In this document: positions 37,129 through 50,374 of the stretch, one piece after another | Position numbering within the stretch: the first letter of the stretch is position 1 | Layout of the letters: each line of letters starts with the position of its first letter | Source: Cymbidium sinense | Taxonomy: Eukaryota; Streptophyta; Magnoliopsida; Asparagales; Orchidaceae | Direction of reading: 5' to 3' | Assembly (NCBI GenBank): GCA_021442155.1 | Contig: CM038218.1 | Coordinates: forward strand, 61,594,268-61,658,267 | Length of the DNA: 64,000 bases | Program-made: the position numbers and the translations under genes | Notes under the pieces: generated by a model | What the model was told of the DNA's origin: nothing | The model's database searches: none | The model's input: only the letters and a program-made list of their open reading frames with translations

Positions 37129-37490
37129 GTGATCATGGCCTCTGACAAGTTAATTTTATTTTTCCCCTTTGGTGTTGATCTGGCCTTGGATCAGGACAAT
37201 CTCACCCCTACTGACATCGTACATCTGATATACTTTGGTTATGGATTTGAGGGAGTTTGTATTACTTGTGAGGGGACTGCCCTCATAACGGTCAGCAGGG
37301 AGGAGGTGGCAGGACAATGCCACTTCTCTGCTTCGACATGCCGTCTGACTCTGAGTTCGCCTCATTAAAGAGGAAGGCTACAGTGGTTCCCACCCCAATC
37401 GATCGATCGCTGCCGCCGACAATTTGCCTCACTTGTCATGGCTCCAATGAGAGCTACTACCTTCTCTTTGGTAACCCCAAAGGGAAGGCT
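37129..37490 (+). pseudogene. N-terminal fragment of an ORF upstream of gag, element 1
   Basis: A frame opens with ATG at 37129 (or 37135, Met-Ala-Ser) just after the leader and reads about 60 residues of ordinary composition, including DLALDQDNLTPTDIVHLIYF. Near 37315 the sensible reading passes to another frame that begins around MPLLCFDMPSDSEF and runs into FGNPKGKAI before the junction at 37493, so at least one frameshift is present. The LTR of element 2 then cuts it off. I do not recognise a domain. Base composition is richer in G+C than the flanks, as expected for coding DNA. In the Tat/Ogre lineage an extra ORF of unknown function lies between the leader and gag, and this sits in that place. 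Alternatively it is the start of gag itself. Element 2 lacks this region. Confidence 0.45.
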
Positions 37491-38619
37491 ATTGTTGACC
37501 TCACTTTTGGAGTGAGTTCTCAACTTTCACATCATAGATCTATGACTCTTATAGACACTAAGAACTCCTTAGTCCTAAGACACTTCTAGTGATTAGGTGA
37601 ACACTTAACCTAAGCCCAGAGACTTAGAAAGGTTAGTTATAGGATAGGTTATGACTTAGGGGTCTTAGGGAGACTTGCCCATATAGTCTAGACCAAATGT
37701 ATACTTTCCTTCTCAAACCAAACCTCAAATTCATGCCAAATCCAAACCAAATCTTCTGAGTTCATAATCAATTTCATAATAAATACAAGCTCAAAATTTC
37801 TCCATAAAATTTCATGATTGAATCCCATAACCTTAACCTTAGCCAAATCCAATTCAAATCCAATTCAATTGATTTTCTCAAAGATCAATTCAATCACTCA
37901 ATTATTTATCAAATCTAAATACAAATTCAATTCCAAATGATTGGAACCCAAAATCAAATCCAATTCAAAACTTCCCTCTTAAGCCATATGACCTACCTTC
38001 GTAAACTTAACTAGATCTTAACCCAAATTAACCCAAAATCATTTGATTTCCTTATAAATCAATTATTCCTTCATTTATATTAACAAATATAAATGAAACC
38101 CACCTTCCAATGACCAAAAATAAATCAAACTAAATTGGTTTCTCCTTCTTAGTCCTTTTGACCTGCATCCATAAGCTTGGTCAAATTTATTTCCAAATCA
38201 CTCCAAACTCAAGTGATTTGCTCATGAATCATTTATATTTTCATTTACATTCCTAAATATAAATGAAATATAAATCAAAATAGCCAAAACCAAATCCAAA
38301 ATTAAACCAAAACCTAATTTATACCCTTTAAGCCAATTTCTTGGACTTAACCAAAATCCACCTAAACCAAGTTAAAATTAATAGATTTTCTCTTGAATTA
38401 ATCATTCTTTCAATAATGTAGCCAAATATAAATTAAAATTACAACTATCAAACCAAACTCCAGTCAACCCAAGTCAAGCCCAAGTTAACCCTTTGAACTT
38501 GAAAATTTCAAATGGGCCAAATCCATTAGACTCCAAATTGATTGTAGTTGAATTTATATTTCAATTCTAGGCTCATATATAAGTTCAACTAAACTTGAAT
38601 CAAGCCAAAATCAAACCAA

Positions 38620-39560
38620 TTGACCCATTTAGGTCCACTTGACCTAAAGTGCCTAAAGAACCCTTTTGAACCAAGTTCTAATCTTACATAAGTTGGATTG
38701 AACCAAGGCCATCCAAGCCTCATATCATGATCAATAATCACCCTAGGATGATCAAGCACCTCAATTGGGTCTAACCAAGCCAACTTGGTCCTTTCACCAA
38801 GTTAACGTCTAGCCCAAATGAAACCTAAACTAGCCAAAATCAACCATACACCAAGTTGATTGAAACCATTGATCCAAACCAACTTATAATCAATGATTTA
38901 ACATGACCAAACCCTTAATTGAGCCAAACCATGTCCAATTGGTCATTTGACCCAAGTTAACCCAAATTGGTCTAAATGGTCAAAATAGTCAAAATGGGTC
39001 AAATCACAATCTAACCCAAATTGATTGCAACCAATGGCTCAAGTTTATTCTAAATTGATTATTGAACTTGACCAAAGCCATAATTGAGCCCAATTTGACC
39101 AATTGGTCAACTTGACCCAACATAGCCCAAATTGACCTAAAGGGTTAAATTGGACAAAATCTAAATTAAATCTAAATTGATTCAAACTAAAGACTACATT
39201 CAACTTCAATTAGACAATTGAACATAAATCAACCCATGACCCAAACCAATTTGGCCAATTTTGGTCAAATTGATCAACTTGACCCATTTGACCCATTTAA
39301 TTCCAAATGAACCAAAATAAATTCTAAGCCAAATTAAATCAAATTGATCATACCGAAATACTTCAAATCATCATTTAAACCTAACTTAAGCCTTGGTTTG
39401 ATCCAATTTGACCAATTGGTCAACCTAACCCAACATGACCCAATGTGACCCATATGACCCAAATTGAGCCAAATCCCTTGAAGCCAAGCCATGACCCATT
39501 GAGACCTGATCAAACCCAACTCAAACCCACTTGGGATCAGCGAAAACCCAATTGGAGCCA
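38620..39560. repeat. TTGACC-rich zone of element 2 LTR
   Basis: Clusters of TTGACC/GGTCAA, densest at 38935-39000 and 39220-39300 and again at 39395-39470. Same zone as at 12480, 15770, 44880 and 62110. Confidence 0.6.
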
Positions 39561-40199
39561 AACCCTAGCTAATCCCTCTTAGAAATGCCATCCCACATGT
39601 GATCTTACCCAAAAGAGAGCAAAGTCCACTATCCCATCACCTTTGGCGGCCACCCATCACCCAAATAGGGACCTACTTAGCTTCGTAGCCCACTATAAGG
39701 AGGCTAGGGCTGCTCAAATCCCATCATTTGATGAGAAATTTTGGCCATCCACTTGAAAGGGGAAAAAAAGGGTTCCAAATTTGATATCTTGCCATTATTC
39801 AGCTCCCAAGAGCTTCCCCAAGAAAAGAACATCCCTTCCCCACTTCCTTTGAGCCATTTGGACTTAAAAATATCAAAGCTAAGCAGATTCTGGTGAGGGT
39901 GCGGCAAAGTTTGGTGATCACTACATTCCAAAGCAAAGCAAATGTTCAAACTTATTCCAAGGCTTCCTCTCACACCCAGGAGCTCACTCAAATCTTCACT
40001 ACCATCGAAAATCATCCCCAACGAGATAATTTCATCAAAATTTAGCCAGCCTTAAGTAGCTTTATTTGTGGTAATGTATGCGTGCTTTTAGGAATTTCTC
40101 TTAGATTGCCCTTATATTTTTTATTTTACATTATCCCTTGCATTTGGAGTGATTTTCTGTGAAGATCGTCGAAAAATTGAGCTTAAAATGAAGTTTTTC

Positions 40200-40500
40200 G
40201 TCAATTTTTTCAAAAAATCGTAAAAGGACATTCGCCTTCCACCGATCTCCTACTGTCGATCTTCCGTTCAGGGAGACGAACGACTTAGATATTACGGGTC
40301 ACATGGATCGATCTAGACCATCCGATCATGGATTGGACAGTCCAAAATGATCCGCTCATTGTGATCCTTGGTCCTTTCATTTTCCAATCACCGACGCGCA
40401 TCAGCCTAATCGCACAACCCCACGGCACCACATCTAATCGACGCCCAATCATGTGGTCGTCGCATCTTACATCGACATGCGTCTCTTGTTTAAATGGGAA
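40200..40500. repeat. GATC-bearing CG-richer LTR module
   Basis: GATC words occur at CCGATCTCC, TCGATCTTCC, TCGATCTAG, CCGATCATGG, TGATCCGC and TGATCCTT within about 150 bp, in the richest C+G part of this LTR. It aligns in position with 31560-31835 of the minus-strand solo LTR and replaces the GATGTGACAACTTAAAT module of the other copies. Confidence 0.5.
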
Positions 40501-42399
40501 AAACACTTATTTTTATTTTTGAAAAATTATTTAAATTGCTTGAAGCTTTAAAACTTCATAAAAAAATAAAATACTTAGCAAAAAATTACAAATAAGGGCT
40601 CGTTGGATTCATCTCTTTGAGAAGAATCAAACAAATCTAAAATCCTTAAATTTAACTAAATACTTTGAACTTAATTTAAGTTTTAGTGAAAATTAAATTT
40701 TATCAATTACTCTAAAAATATAAAATGGATTGAGTTAAAACTTTCAAGAATTGAAATGGAACATAAAATACACCTAGCATAAAAAGTTTAACTTAAAATG
40801 ACTTCTAGAGTGGAAGATATTGAAATTTGAAGCTCAAATAATTTATTTTAATAAAATAAATAGATGGACTTTATGAAAATCATCTTAATGGTTGAAAATT
40901 TCTAAATACAATAACAAATCATAGAAAAATTCAAACAAAATGCAAATAAATGCTCATTTTGAAGGTATTTTAGAGGATAATTTAATAAAAATATTTTTAA
41001 TTAATTTTGAATAGTAAATTAAGCTTAATTAGGGTTTAATTAAAAACTTAATTAACTTTATTACTCTCTAATCATTCAAGTAATTGACCCCAATTTTTTT
41101 GAGATTATTTGAGAGGATTACCTCTGCCTCCTTTAATTTTCTTGGGATTTATTACTTGCTGAATTAGAAAAATTGATTAATTAAGCCTTAATTACCTTCT
41201 TAACTTAATAAAGGGATAATTAAGCATATGAATAGTAATTAATTAACTATTTGGGCTCCCTAATTATTATTGAATAGTAATGAGACTTAGGGAATTGGAT
41301 TGGGATCTCCCTCCTATTCTTTCCCTAAGTTTCCCTATGTTTTCAACCAAAATGTTAATTACTGACTTAATTGGCTAAATTGAAACCCAAATCGCATTAA
41401 ATCATGCTTGATTAAGGGGTTTATGGAATTAGGTTAGGACATCTTTCCCAACCTTTTCCCTTATGCCCATCTCATTTCAAAAGATAATTAATTAACTTTA
41501 GTAATTAATTAAGGAGAAAAGAATTAATGGAATAATCATTCGATTAATTAAATTAAAAAATCTAATTAAATCTAATTTCTCTTAATTGATCCATGGGTAG
41601 AGCTTTAGGTGTTCAATATCCTAAAGAGGTTTAATGAAATCTTGATTAGCTCACATGTGTGAGAAAATCATAAAAGTAATTAAAATAATTCCTTAAGCTT
41701 AATTAATAAATGATTATGAGCTAATTGCATTAGACCCCTTTCATTTTATAGGAGCATTGCTATTTACTTTTTAATTTATTTGCATATTACATTAGATCAT
41801 AATCATTTAATCAATTATCTTAAGGTAACATATGTAAGGGTTTAATTAATTGATTTAATCCATGTTTAACTTAATCAATCCATAAAATTATTCTAATTAC
41901 CTTCTAGTAAATCAAATTAACTCACATATATGGGAATGGGATTAGAATTAGCAAACCCTTCTCGCATCTCTTAAATCAAGTTAAACATAAGATCAAAAGT
42001 GACATTAAGAAACTTTGGATTATTTTAAATAAGCTTATTTAATATGATTGTATTTTAGAATTAGTTAGATTGAATGAAATTATGTGCTTATGTTTCTTTA
42101 TTTCTTTCCAATCATATTAAAATATTATATGCCACTTTATTCATGCATTCATTTCTTCTAAAATTAATTAAAAATAAATAATTTACCTTATGTCAAGCTT
42201 GTATGTGTTGATTTAAATTAATATATGTGTGGCTACTATCATTATTAAATCCAAATCTATTTTCAAAATCTTATAAATAAATGATTACATATGCTATGAA
42301 TGCTAATTATAAATACTTAGGAAATGTAAATGATTATAGCTTAAGTGTATGAAGTAAAGTCCCTTTTCTTTCATTCTTATATTGATTTGTGTAAGTAAG

Positions 42400-43030
42400 A
42401 ATGTCAATGAGTATTTAGTCTGGATATTTCAGGAATACAATGCTTTAGCTAGCCCAAGGTGGTCATTTAATTACCTCACTTCCCTGGTTTAACAACAGCA
42501 CGTACCCCATTTGATTTCATTCTTACATATTTCAATATCAGAATTTAACTAAGACTTTACTCCATGTGCATAAACTTTTTTAATCAAATAAAAGAACCAC
42601 TTTTGCATGGTTCTCTCTCCTTTATTTATGTATACATTCATATGAATTTGAGAAAACCAAATATTTAATCTAGACATCCTGGGAATACAAGACTTTAAGT
42701 AGCCCCAAGCTGGTCATTTGATTACCTCACTTCTTTAATTAACAATGCCATGTACTAGCTTATGTCTCTTATACATGTGTGTATACTTAATTATGGAGTT
42801 AAAACCCTTCTTTCTTTTACCAAAACAAATGCATTTGCAATTGTTTAAGTGATAGATTTAATTAATCATGTGATTGGAAGTTCTCTTTCTTACATTCATG
42901 TATGCAAACTTACATGTGTTTGATTGCAAATGGTATTTAGCCTAGACATTCCGAGAATACGAGGCTTTAAGTAGCCCCAAGGAGGTCATTTGATTACCTG
43001 ACTTCCCTAGTTAACAATGACACGTATCTG
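42400..43030 (+). repeat. Three-copy LTR-internal tandem repeat, element 2
   Basis: Units carry GTCTGGATA, ATCTAGACA and CCTAGACA words ending at 42426, 42676 and 42948 (periods 250 and 272 bp). Each is followed by GGCTTTAAGTAGCCCCAAG and TTACCTCACTTCC. The unit periods and count resemble those of element 1. Confidence 0.8.
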
Positions 43031-44879
43031 TTTAACTTCATTACTATATATTTTTGCATAAGAATCTAGATAGAGCTTCAAATTAATATGATAAAAATAA
43101 TTCAATCAAAAGAAAATTATAGACTTTTAATGTACATGTTTATATTCATCATTTAAGTGTGCCAACACATATTGCATGTATAGATATGTTTAGGACTTAG
43201 TCATATGCATGCTACATATGATGGAAAGAAATGAATAAATATGTGTTATGTGATAGTAATTAATTCTAATTAATCTTAAGATGCCTTTCTTATTGAATGA
43301 GATTATGTAAAGTGAACCTAAACCTAGGATTAATTAAAAATATGTAATAAGATATTCAACAAAGTGAATTCATTTAATTAATATACTTTAGAAGTGACTT
43401 AAGGTATGGATAAAAGAGAGTAATCCTCTCTTTTCTTCTCTTTATAACACTTAGTTATTAAGTGTAAGTCAAGTAAAATAAAAGAAAACACTAAGTAAAA
43501 ATTCCCAAATCAACTAAATCACTTAAAGTGATATCAACCTCTTATGACTAAACACCCTTTCATACTTAGAAAATTATAATAAAACTTAGTTGTTGACCTC
43601 ACTTTTTGAGTGAGCTCTCAACTTCATCATCATAGATCTAGGACTCTCATAGACACTAAGAGTTCCTTAGTCTTAAGACACTTTTAATGATTAGGTGAAC
43701 ACTTAACCTAACCCTAGAGACTTAAAAGAGTTAGCCATAGGAATAGGTTGTGCCTTAGGGATTTAGGAGGACTTGCCTACCCTATAGCCCCCCAATCCTT
43801 GCTTCCTTCTTTCAAACCCAAACTCAAATTCAAATTCAAAATCCCAAAATCAAATCCAACTATCCAATGATTGAAATCCATCACCAAATTCAAACTCCAA
43901 ATCTCTTCCTAAGCCCTTTGATTTTATCTTATGGACTTAGCCTTAACCAAATTCAAATAAACCACAATTCAATTGATTTTCTCAATTATCAAATTCAATA
44001 TCAAATAAAATTCCAAATCATAAATCAATTCCATAACTCTAAATGATTGAAACCCATGATTAAGTTCAAACTCCAAAATCTCTTCCTAAACCATATGAAC
44101 CACCTTCATGTGCTTAGCCAGAACTCCTTCAAACAAACTCAAGCTTGGTTGATTTCTTCATAAATCAATCATTCCTTAATTTATATTCATAAATATAAAT
44201 AAATCCAAATTCAAACCATTCAAATCAAATCAAAATAAATCAAACTCTATCAAAACCCTTCTTAAGCCATATGGACCCACCTCCATAAACCTAATTAAAT
44301 CTTGATCTAAATCAACCCAAACAAGATTGCTTTCTTTATAAATCAATCATTCCTTCATTTATATTCATAAGTATAAATGAAACCCACCCTCCAATGACAA
44401 AAAAAAATCAATCCAATTCAAAGCCCAAGTTAGCCTCTTTAAATCTACACCCTTAAGCTTAATCAAATTTGCTTCAGAATCACTCAAACACAAGTGATTT
44501 TCTCATAACTCATTTATATCTTCATTTATATTCATAAATATAAATGAAATATAAATTCAAAAGACCAAAACCAAACTCAAATCAAATCAAATTTCTAATT
44601 TTAGCCCTTTAGCCAAACTTTTGAACTTGGCTAAATGACATCTAAATCAACTCAAAACTCATGGATTCTTTTGTGATTCAATCATTCCTTCAATCATTGA
44701 TTCAAATATAAACATAAATCACCCTTACCAAACCAAATCAAAGTCAACACAAATCAACCCCAAATTGACCCTTTTGACTTGAAATTGTCATATGAACCAA
44801 AATCTACTTGGCTCCAAACTAATTGCAATTGGATTTATATTTCAATCATAAGCTCATATATGGGTTCAACTAAACTTGA

Positions 44880-45800
44880 ATCAAACTTTGATCAAGCTAA
44901 TTGTCTCATTTAGGCTCACTTGACCTAAAGTAACCTAAAAGACCTTTTTGAGCCAAGTTCTAATCCAACCCAAATTGGATTGAACTAAGCCCATATAAAC
45001 CTCAATCATGATCAACAATCATCATGGTGTGATCAACCATCTTGAATCGGGTCAAACCTAGCCTTTGACTAAGTCAACATTTAGCCCAAATGAAACCCAA
45101 ACTAGCCAAAATCCATCATGTACCAAATGGATTAAAACCAATGACTCAAACCCATTCATAATCAATGATTGAACATGACCGAACCATCAGATCCAAACCA
45201 AGCTTAATTGACCACTTGACCTAAGTTGACTCAAATTGGCCTAAAAAGCTAAAAATGGGTCAAATCATGATTTAATCCAAATTGATTGCAACCAATGGCT
45301 CAAGTTCATTCCAAATCACTTATTGAACTTGACCAAAACCATGATGGAGCCCAAGTTGACCAACTAGTCAACTTGAGCCAACATAGCCCAAATTGACCTA
45401 AAAGGTCAAATTGACCAAAATTCAAATAAATTCCAAATTACACCAAACCAAAGCCTAAAATCATTTTTAATCAACCAATTGAACTTGACTCAATAACTAA
45501 GCCAACCTAATTTGGTCAAATTGGTCAACTTGACCAATTTGACCCTTTTGAATCCAAATGAGTCAAATTCAAACCTAGGACAAACCAATCCAAATTAATT
45601 GAATCAAAACATCCCAAATCATCATATGAACCTAACCCAAGCCTTGGTTTGACCCAATTTGATCAATTGGTCAACCCAACCTAGCCTAGCCCAAATGAAA
45701 CCCATTTGACCAATATAAGCCAAACCACTCAAATCCAACTTAGAAGATCTTGTGGGTTGACTTAACTCAGCTTAAACTCACCCTAGGTCAGCCTAAGACC
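44880..45800. repeat. TTGACC-rich zone of solo LTR A
   Basis: Clusters of TTGACC, TTGACCAA and GGTCAA, densest at 45345-45420 and 45505-45700. Same zone as in the other LTRs. Confidence 0.6.
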
Positions 45801-47033
45801 TCCCCAAAATCTAAGTGAGCCCCACTAAGGAGATTAGCCATCAAACCATAGGATTTAAACCTTAAAACCATTGGATCCAAGCCAAAGTCAACTTTCCCAT
45901 CCCCATGACAGCTCATTAGCACTCCATAGAACCTTCTCCTGACCTACCTAGCTAACCTAACTCACCCTAGGTCAGCCAAGGACCTTTGGGAGGTGAGTTG
46001 ACTCACCTCCAATCCAAACTAAGCACCCATTGGATCAAGACACTTGCACCCTTGCATAATGGATCCATGGCAGCTTCCCATCACTCCTCCCATCCCTGGC
46101 GTGCCTCCCTGACTTGATGGAGACAAGTCCAGCAGCCAGATGATGGTGAGCCAGTGAAAATCATGTGCACGCTACCATTCATCCATAATGGGAAATTAAG
46201 GGGTATACCCCCTCAATTCGAGCACAATTTTGGTCACACTTGCATCATGAGCCCTCCTAAGCCAATTCTGAAGCCCCTCAGAGTGTTTTCAAGGATCCCT
46301 AAGCCCTCTTTATTTGGCATTGCCCATTCCTGAGCAAAGCTAAAATAGGGCATCCCAACCCCGAGCAATACTCCTTTTCCAATCAAATTTTAATTCCTCT
46401 TAGTCACACCACCACCATACCCTATTGAAGCCAACCGAACTAATTCCCAAGCTTCCAAACCACAGGAGGAGTGAGTTCGATTGGATCCCAGCCCTTTGCG
46501 ACTGAGCCAACCACACCAAATCAAGCTCAAACCTCTTCAACAGGGCCTCACCTCAACTAGGTGAAGATATCTCTGACATTGCACCATTGGACATTAGCTC
46601 TGGTGAGGTAATTTCTCAAATCGAGCCTTGTCTGGAAAAGTGGGTTGGTCCTTTATGAAGTAAATTTAAATTCATGAAAAATTGATCATTGGATGTGCGT
46701 GTTTCCCTTCCTTGAAGGTGTTGGAAGAATTTGGAGACAATTCGAGCTTGGACCGAATGAGAAAAGATGGATGGCATCCATTTTTTATCGCTCGTGAACG
46801 GGATAGATCATGTGCCATCCATCTCGCGTTATTGGGATGAACGGCTCTGATCAAATCCCGCAATAGAGCCTTTGATTCCTTTCCTAAATTATGGATCGAA
46901 TCATAGCCATCTGATCTTAGATCGTATGATCCGCAGAGAAAGTGCGTCCGCCGCTGGCCGAGTCAATGTGCAGATGTGACAACTTAAATAGCCAATCCCA
47001 TCACTCCACATAAAAAGTCCATCGTGTCAGCCG

Positions 47034-47041
47034 CCACGTGG
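47034..47041. promoter_or_regulatory. G-box CCACGTGG in LTR module
   Basis: Same palindromic site and position as 17774-17781 in solo LTR B. Its retention in two LTR subfamilies hints at use, but only motif evidence exists. Confidence 0.45.
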
Positions 47042-48769
47042 CCCGACGGGATTAAGGCTTTAATTAGGGCTAATTAATTAGTTTTTAATCTTGAAACTTG
47101 CTAAAATTATAACTGATTATAGAAAAATCCAAAAAATACAAACTTAAGCTCATGTTAAAGATATTTCATAGTAGAATCTAAAAAAATTATAATTAATAGA
47201 TTTTGAATAATGATTTTGGTTTAATTAAGATTTTAATAAAAATTTTATTAGCTTAATTACACCTTAATTAAGCACTCAATTAATCTCAAATTTTTTTATG
47301 GATGCTTAGGGGGATGACCTCTGTCTCCCCTATTTTTAGGATTTTTTTGATTGCTTAATTAGCAAAATCACTTGATTAATTCCTAATCACTCTCATAATC
47401 CAATTAATCATAATTAATGAAGGAAGAGTAACTTTATTAATTAGTTAAACATAGTCATCTCGCTTGAATAGTAAGATAACTTAGGCAATATGGTTGGGGA
47501 TACTTTTCCTAATTCATTTCCTAAGTCTTCTTTATCTTTAAAAATCAAATTAATTAATGGTTAATGGAATGATTAATTGATTAATTAAATTATTAATTTT
47601 CAAGATAGGAAAATCATAATCTAATTGAATGTTAAAAATGATTTAGGGATTAGGATTGGAGCCTTGCCTTTGATCCTTTCCCCTAAGTCAATTTCATCAT
47701 TCAAATTAAAACATAATCGAAGAGTTTAATCAATTAATTAAAAGCTTAATAAAATTAAAATTAAAAAATCAATTCATCCATACATAAGCAACCTTTAATT
47801 GATCTTGGGTAGCTCCTTGGGTGTTCAATAACCCAAGGTGAGAGATAATAAAATTATGGTTGGCTCACATGTGTGAGAAAATCATAGAATTAATTAAGTG
47901 ATATCCCTTAATCTTAATTAACTATTAATCATAAGCCAATTGCATTAGGCCCCTTTCATTTCTTAAGAGTATTGTAAATTTAATTTTCATTTGGTTGCAT
48001 CTCATATTAGCTTATTATTAATTAGTTAATTAACTTAAGGTGATATAGGTAAGGGTTAATTAATTCACTTAATTCATACCTTAACCTAATTAAAACATAA
48101 AATCAACCTAAACACTCTTCATTAAACCAAATTAATTCACACATGGGGTAAATGGGTTAGGATTAGCAAACCTCTTTCATATTTCCTAAATCAAATCAAA
48201 CTCAAAGTTAAAAATGTCTTTAAAGAATTTTGGTTCATTTTAAATAGCCTTCTTTAATATGATTGTCCTTAGGAATTAATTGGGATGAATGAAATCATGT
48301 GTTTGCATTCTTGTATTTCTTTTCAATCATGCTAAATATTGCTTGTCATTCTTTTTGAAAAATAATTAAATAGAATGTTATATTTTATGTCAAATTGCAT
48401 GTGTTGACTTAAATTAAAATATGTGTGGCTATTATCACAATTAAATCAAAAGCTATTTTTGAAACCTATAAATCAATTATTATAAATGAAGTAATGTTAA
48501 TTACAAATATCTATAAGCTTGCATGTGATAGTATGAGATGTGTAATGTGAAGTTCTCTTTCCCTCTCTTAACATGAATTAACATAGGATTTGCAAGTGTA
48601 TATTTCATTTGAAAAGAACATAGCATTTTCCTAAATCTATACCTATGTATCTCCATGTTAAGACTTAAGAAAAAATTCATATCACATATATAAATTATAC
48701 AACCAAATCAAACATAACTTCTTGCATGATTCCTTATTCATGTGGTTCTTTTTGCACATTCATATGTAT

Positions 48770-49120
48770 CTGAGAAAAGTGATATATTAGTCTGGACATC
48801 CCGGGGCTGCGAGACTTTAAGTAGCCCTAAGTAAGTCTTGTACCTTATGCCCCTAGTGTAGAAAACAATGACATTGTACTCACTTAAAACTCTTATTCAT
48901 ATGCATGTATGATGTGGCCAATGAATAAGATTAATAAATCAAATAAATCGAACATAACTTTTGCATGAGTTTTCCTATCCTTATAGTCATTCATACATCT
49001 ACATATATCTAAGAAAAGTGGTATACTAGTCTAAACAACCCGGGGCTGCGAGGCATTAAGTAGCCCTAAGTAGGTCTTGCACCTTTCGCCCCTGGTGTAG
49101 AAAGTAATGGCGACGTACTC
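48770..49120 (+). repeat. Two-copy LTR-internal tandem repeat
   Basis: AGTCTGGACATCCCGGGGCTG and AGTCTAAACAACCCGGGGCTG units 239 bp apart. Each is followed by TAAGTAGCCCTAAGTA and GGTCTTG-like or AGTCTTG-like phrases. This copy resembles the single unit of solo LTR B more than the three-unit arrays of elements 1 and 2. Confidence 0.75.
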
Positions 49121-50350
49121 ACTTAAAACTTTGATACATGTGAATGTGTATTTAGGTAATGGATGAAAAATCACTCTTTTCTACATAATAAAGGCATGCA
49201 TTCATAATTCAATCAACAAATGAAATACTTAAATTCCAAATACACTTCTTTGCATTCATCATCAAAGTATGCTAAGATTTACATTGCATGTATATGTATG
49301 CTTAGGATTATCCATATGCATAATAAACATGATGGAAAGAAATGAATGAATGTGTGTTATGTGATAGTAATCCATTCTAATTAATCTTAAGATACCTTTC
49401 TTATTGAATAAGGTTATTTAGAGTGAACCTAAACTTAGGGTTTATTAAAACACATAATAAGCCATTCATTAAAGAAACCTGAGCTAATTAACTTACCTTA
49501 GAAATGACTTAAGGTAGGGATAAAAGAGAGATTCTCTCTCTTTCTTCTCTTTATAACACTTAGTTTCTAAGCGAAAGGGCTATATGAAATAAAAGAAAAC
49601 ATTAAGTAAAATCTTCAAACTAACTAAACCACTTAAAGAGAAATCAACCCTTTATAAATTAAATCCATCGCACTTAGTAAATCATAACTCTAAAATGTAG
49701 TTAGGACATACCATACAAGCTTTAACACATGCACATTAGACTAAGTCACCATTTCTAGCTTTATGTTAGAGCGATTCATGGTTTGATGAATGTTTAGTTT
49801 TTTGATGTATTATTTTGGAGTGGATGTTAGGGCATATGTGCGTAGTTTAGATGTTAGGCTGATATTAGCCTGATCATATTTTCTATAGGGGGTCGTGCTT
49901 AAGGGGCTATTGTAATAAAAATATAAATGCTTTTTAGTGTGTAGGTTGCTTATGCCCCTAAGCATAGCCCATGTTAGGATAGGTGGGCCTAGTTACCCAT
50001 GTGTGGGGTGCTAAGTCCAAATCATTTATATAACTGCTTGGGTTGTATGGTGTGTTTAGCTAACACTTGTTTTGCAGGTGTAGCTAGATTTACTTTTCTT
50101 ATCTTTTAATGTAATTTTTTGCATTAGGATTAGGATAAGTGTTATGGGAGATTATGATGAGCATTGGTTATAAGACCAAGTCTTATGCACCATATGATGC
50201 CTTTGGAGCAAACAACATACCAATCAAGCCAAAAGAAAGAAAGAAATGGAGCAAAATCAAAATGAAGGAATGAAAGATGAAGAGTGAAGAACCCCCCCCA
50301 AAACACTTATCATTTTATAAATGTAATTATTCTTTCATTATACCAGGATG

Positions 50351-50374
50351 TATAAGGGTAGAGCTTGGCTACCC
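50351..50374 (+). promoter_or_regulatory. Conserved TATAAGGGTAG hairpin, solo LTR A
   Basis: TATAAGGGTAG, AGCTTGG, CTACCC; stem 50356-50361 with 50369-50374. Confidence 0.4.

Larger units (their letters stand above)
11145..37492 (+). mobile_element. Element 1: giant Ty3/gypsy (Tat/Ogre-like) retrotransposon, left part
   Basis: This is the outermost element of the nest. Its 5' LTR is present in three pieces (11145-14733, 22252-26350, 34157-34853), about 8.4 kb when the inserted solo LTRs are excluded. The LTR starts TGTTGACTTCAC and ends CACCTAA, where sister copies end CACCACA. Eight bases later comes the primer-binding site TGGCGATTCGACTGGGGA. This is followed by a 2-kb leader of hairpin repeats and the beginning of an ORF. 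The rest of the internal region is displaced to the right of element 2 and lies beyond the window. The tRNA-Arg-type primer site, the very long LTR and the extra ORF upstream of gag are known traits of the Tat/Ogre lineage; assignment to that lineage is an inference. Confidence 0.8.
37493..43590 (+). repeat. Element 2 5' LTR, segment 1
   Basis: It starts TGTTGACCTCACTTTTGGAG. It carries U3 hairpin repeats (37800-38450), the TTGACC zone (38620-39560), a CG-richer GATC-bearing module (40200-40500) of the same type as the minus-strand solo LTR, and three GTCTGGACA repeats (42400-43030). It is broken at 43590 by a solo LTR, after TTAGT. Open frames such as 39704-40021 (minus) or 40285-40506 (minus) have no recognisable domain and lie in LTR modules. 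Confidence 0.85.

Noticed and set aside
39704..40506. Minus-strand ORFs of 73-105 codons in the element 2 LTR
   Set aside because: They lie in an LTR module with frames not kept in the homologous LTR copies, and no recognisable family.
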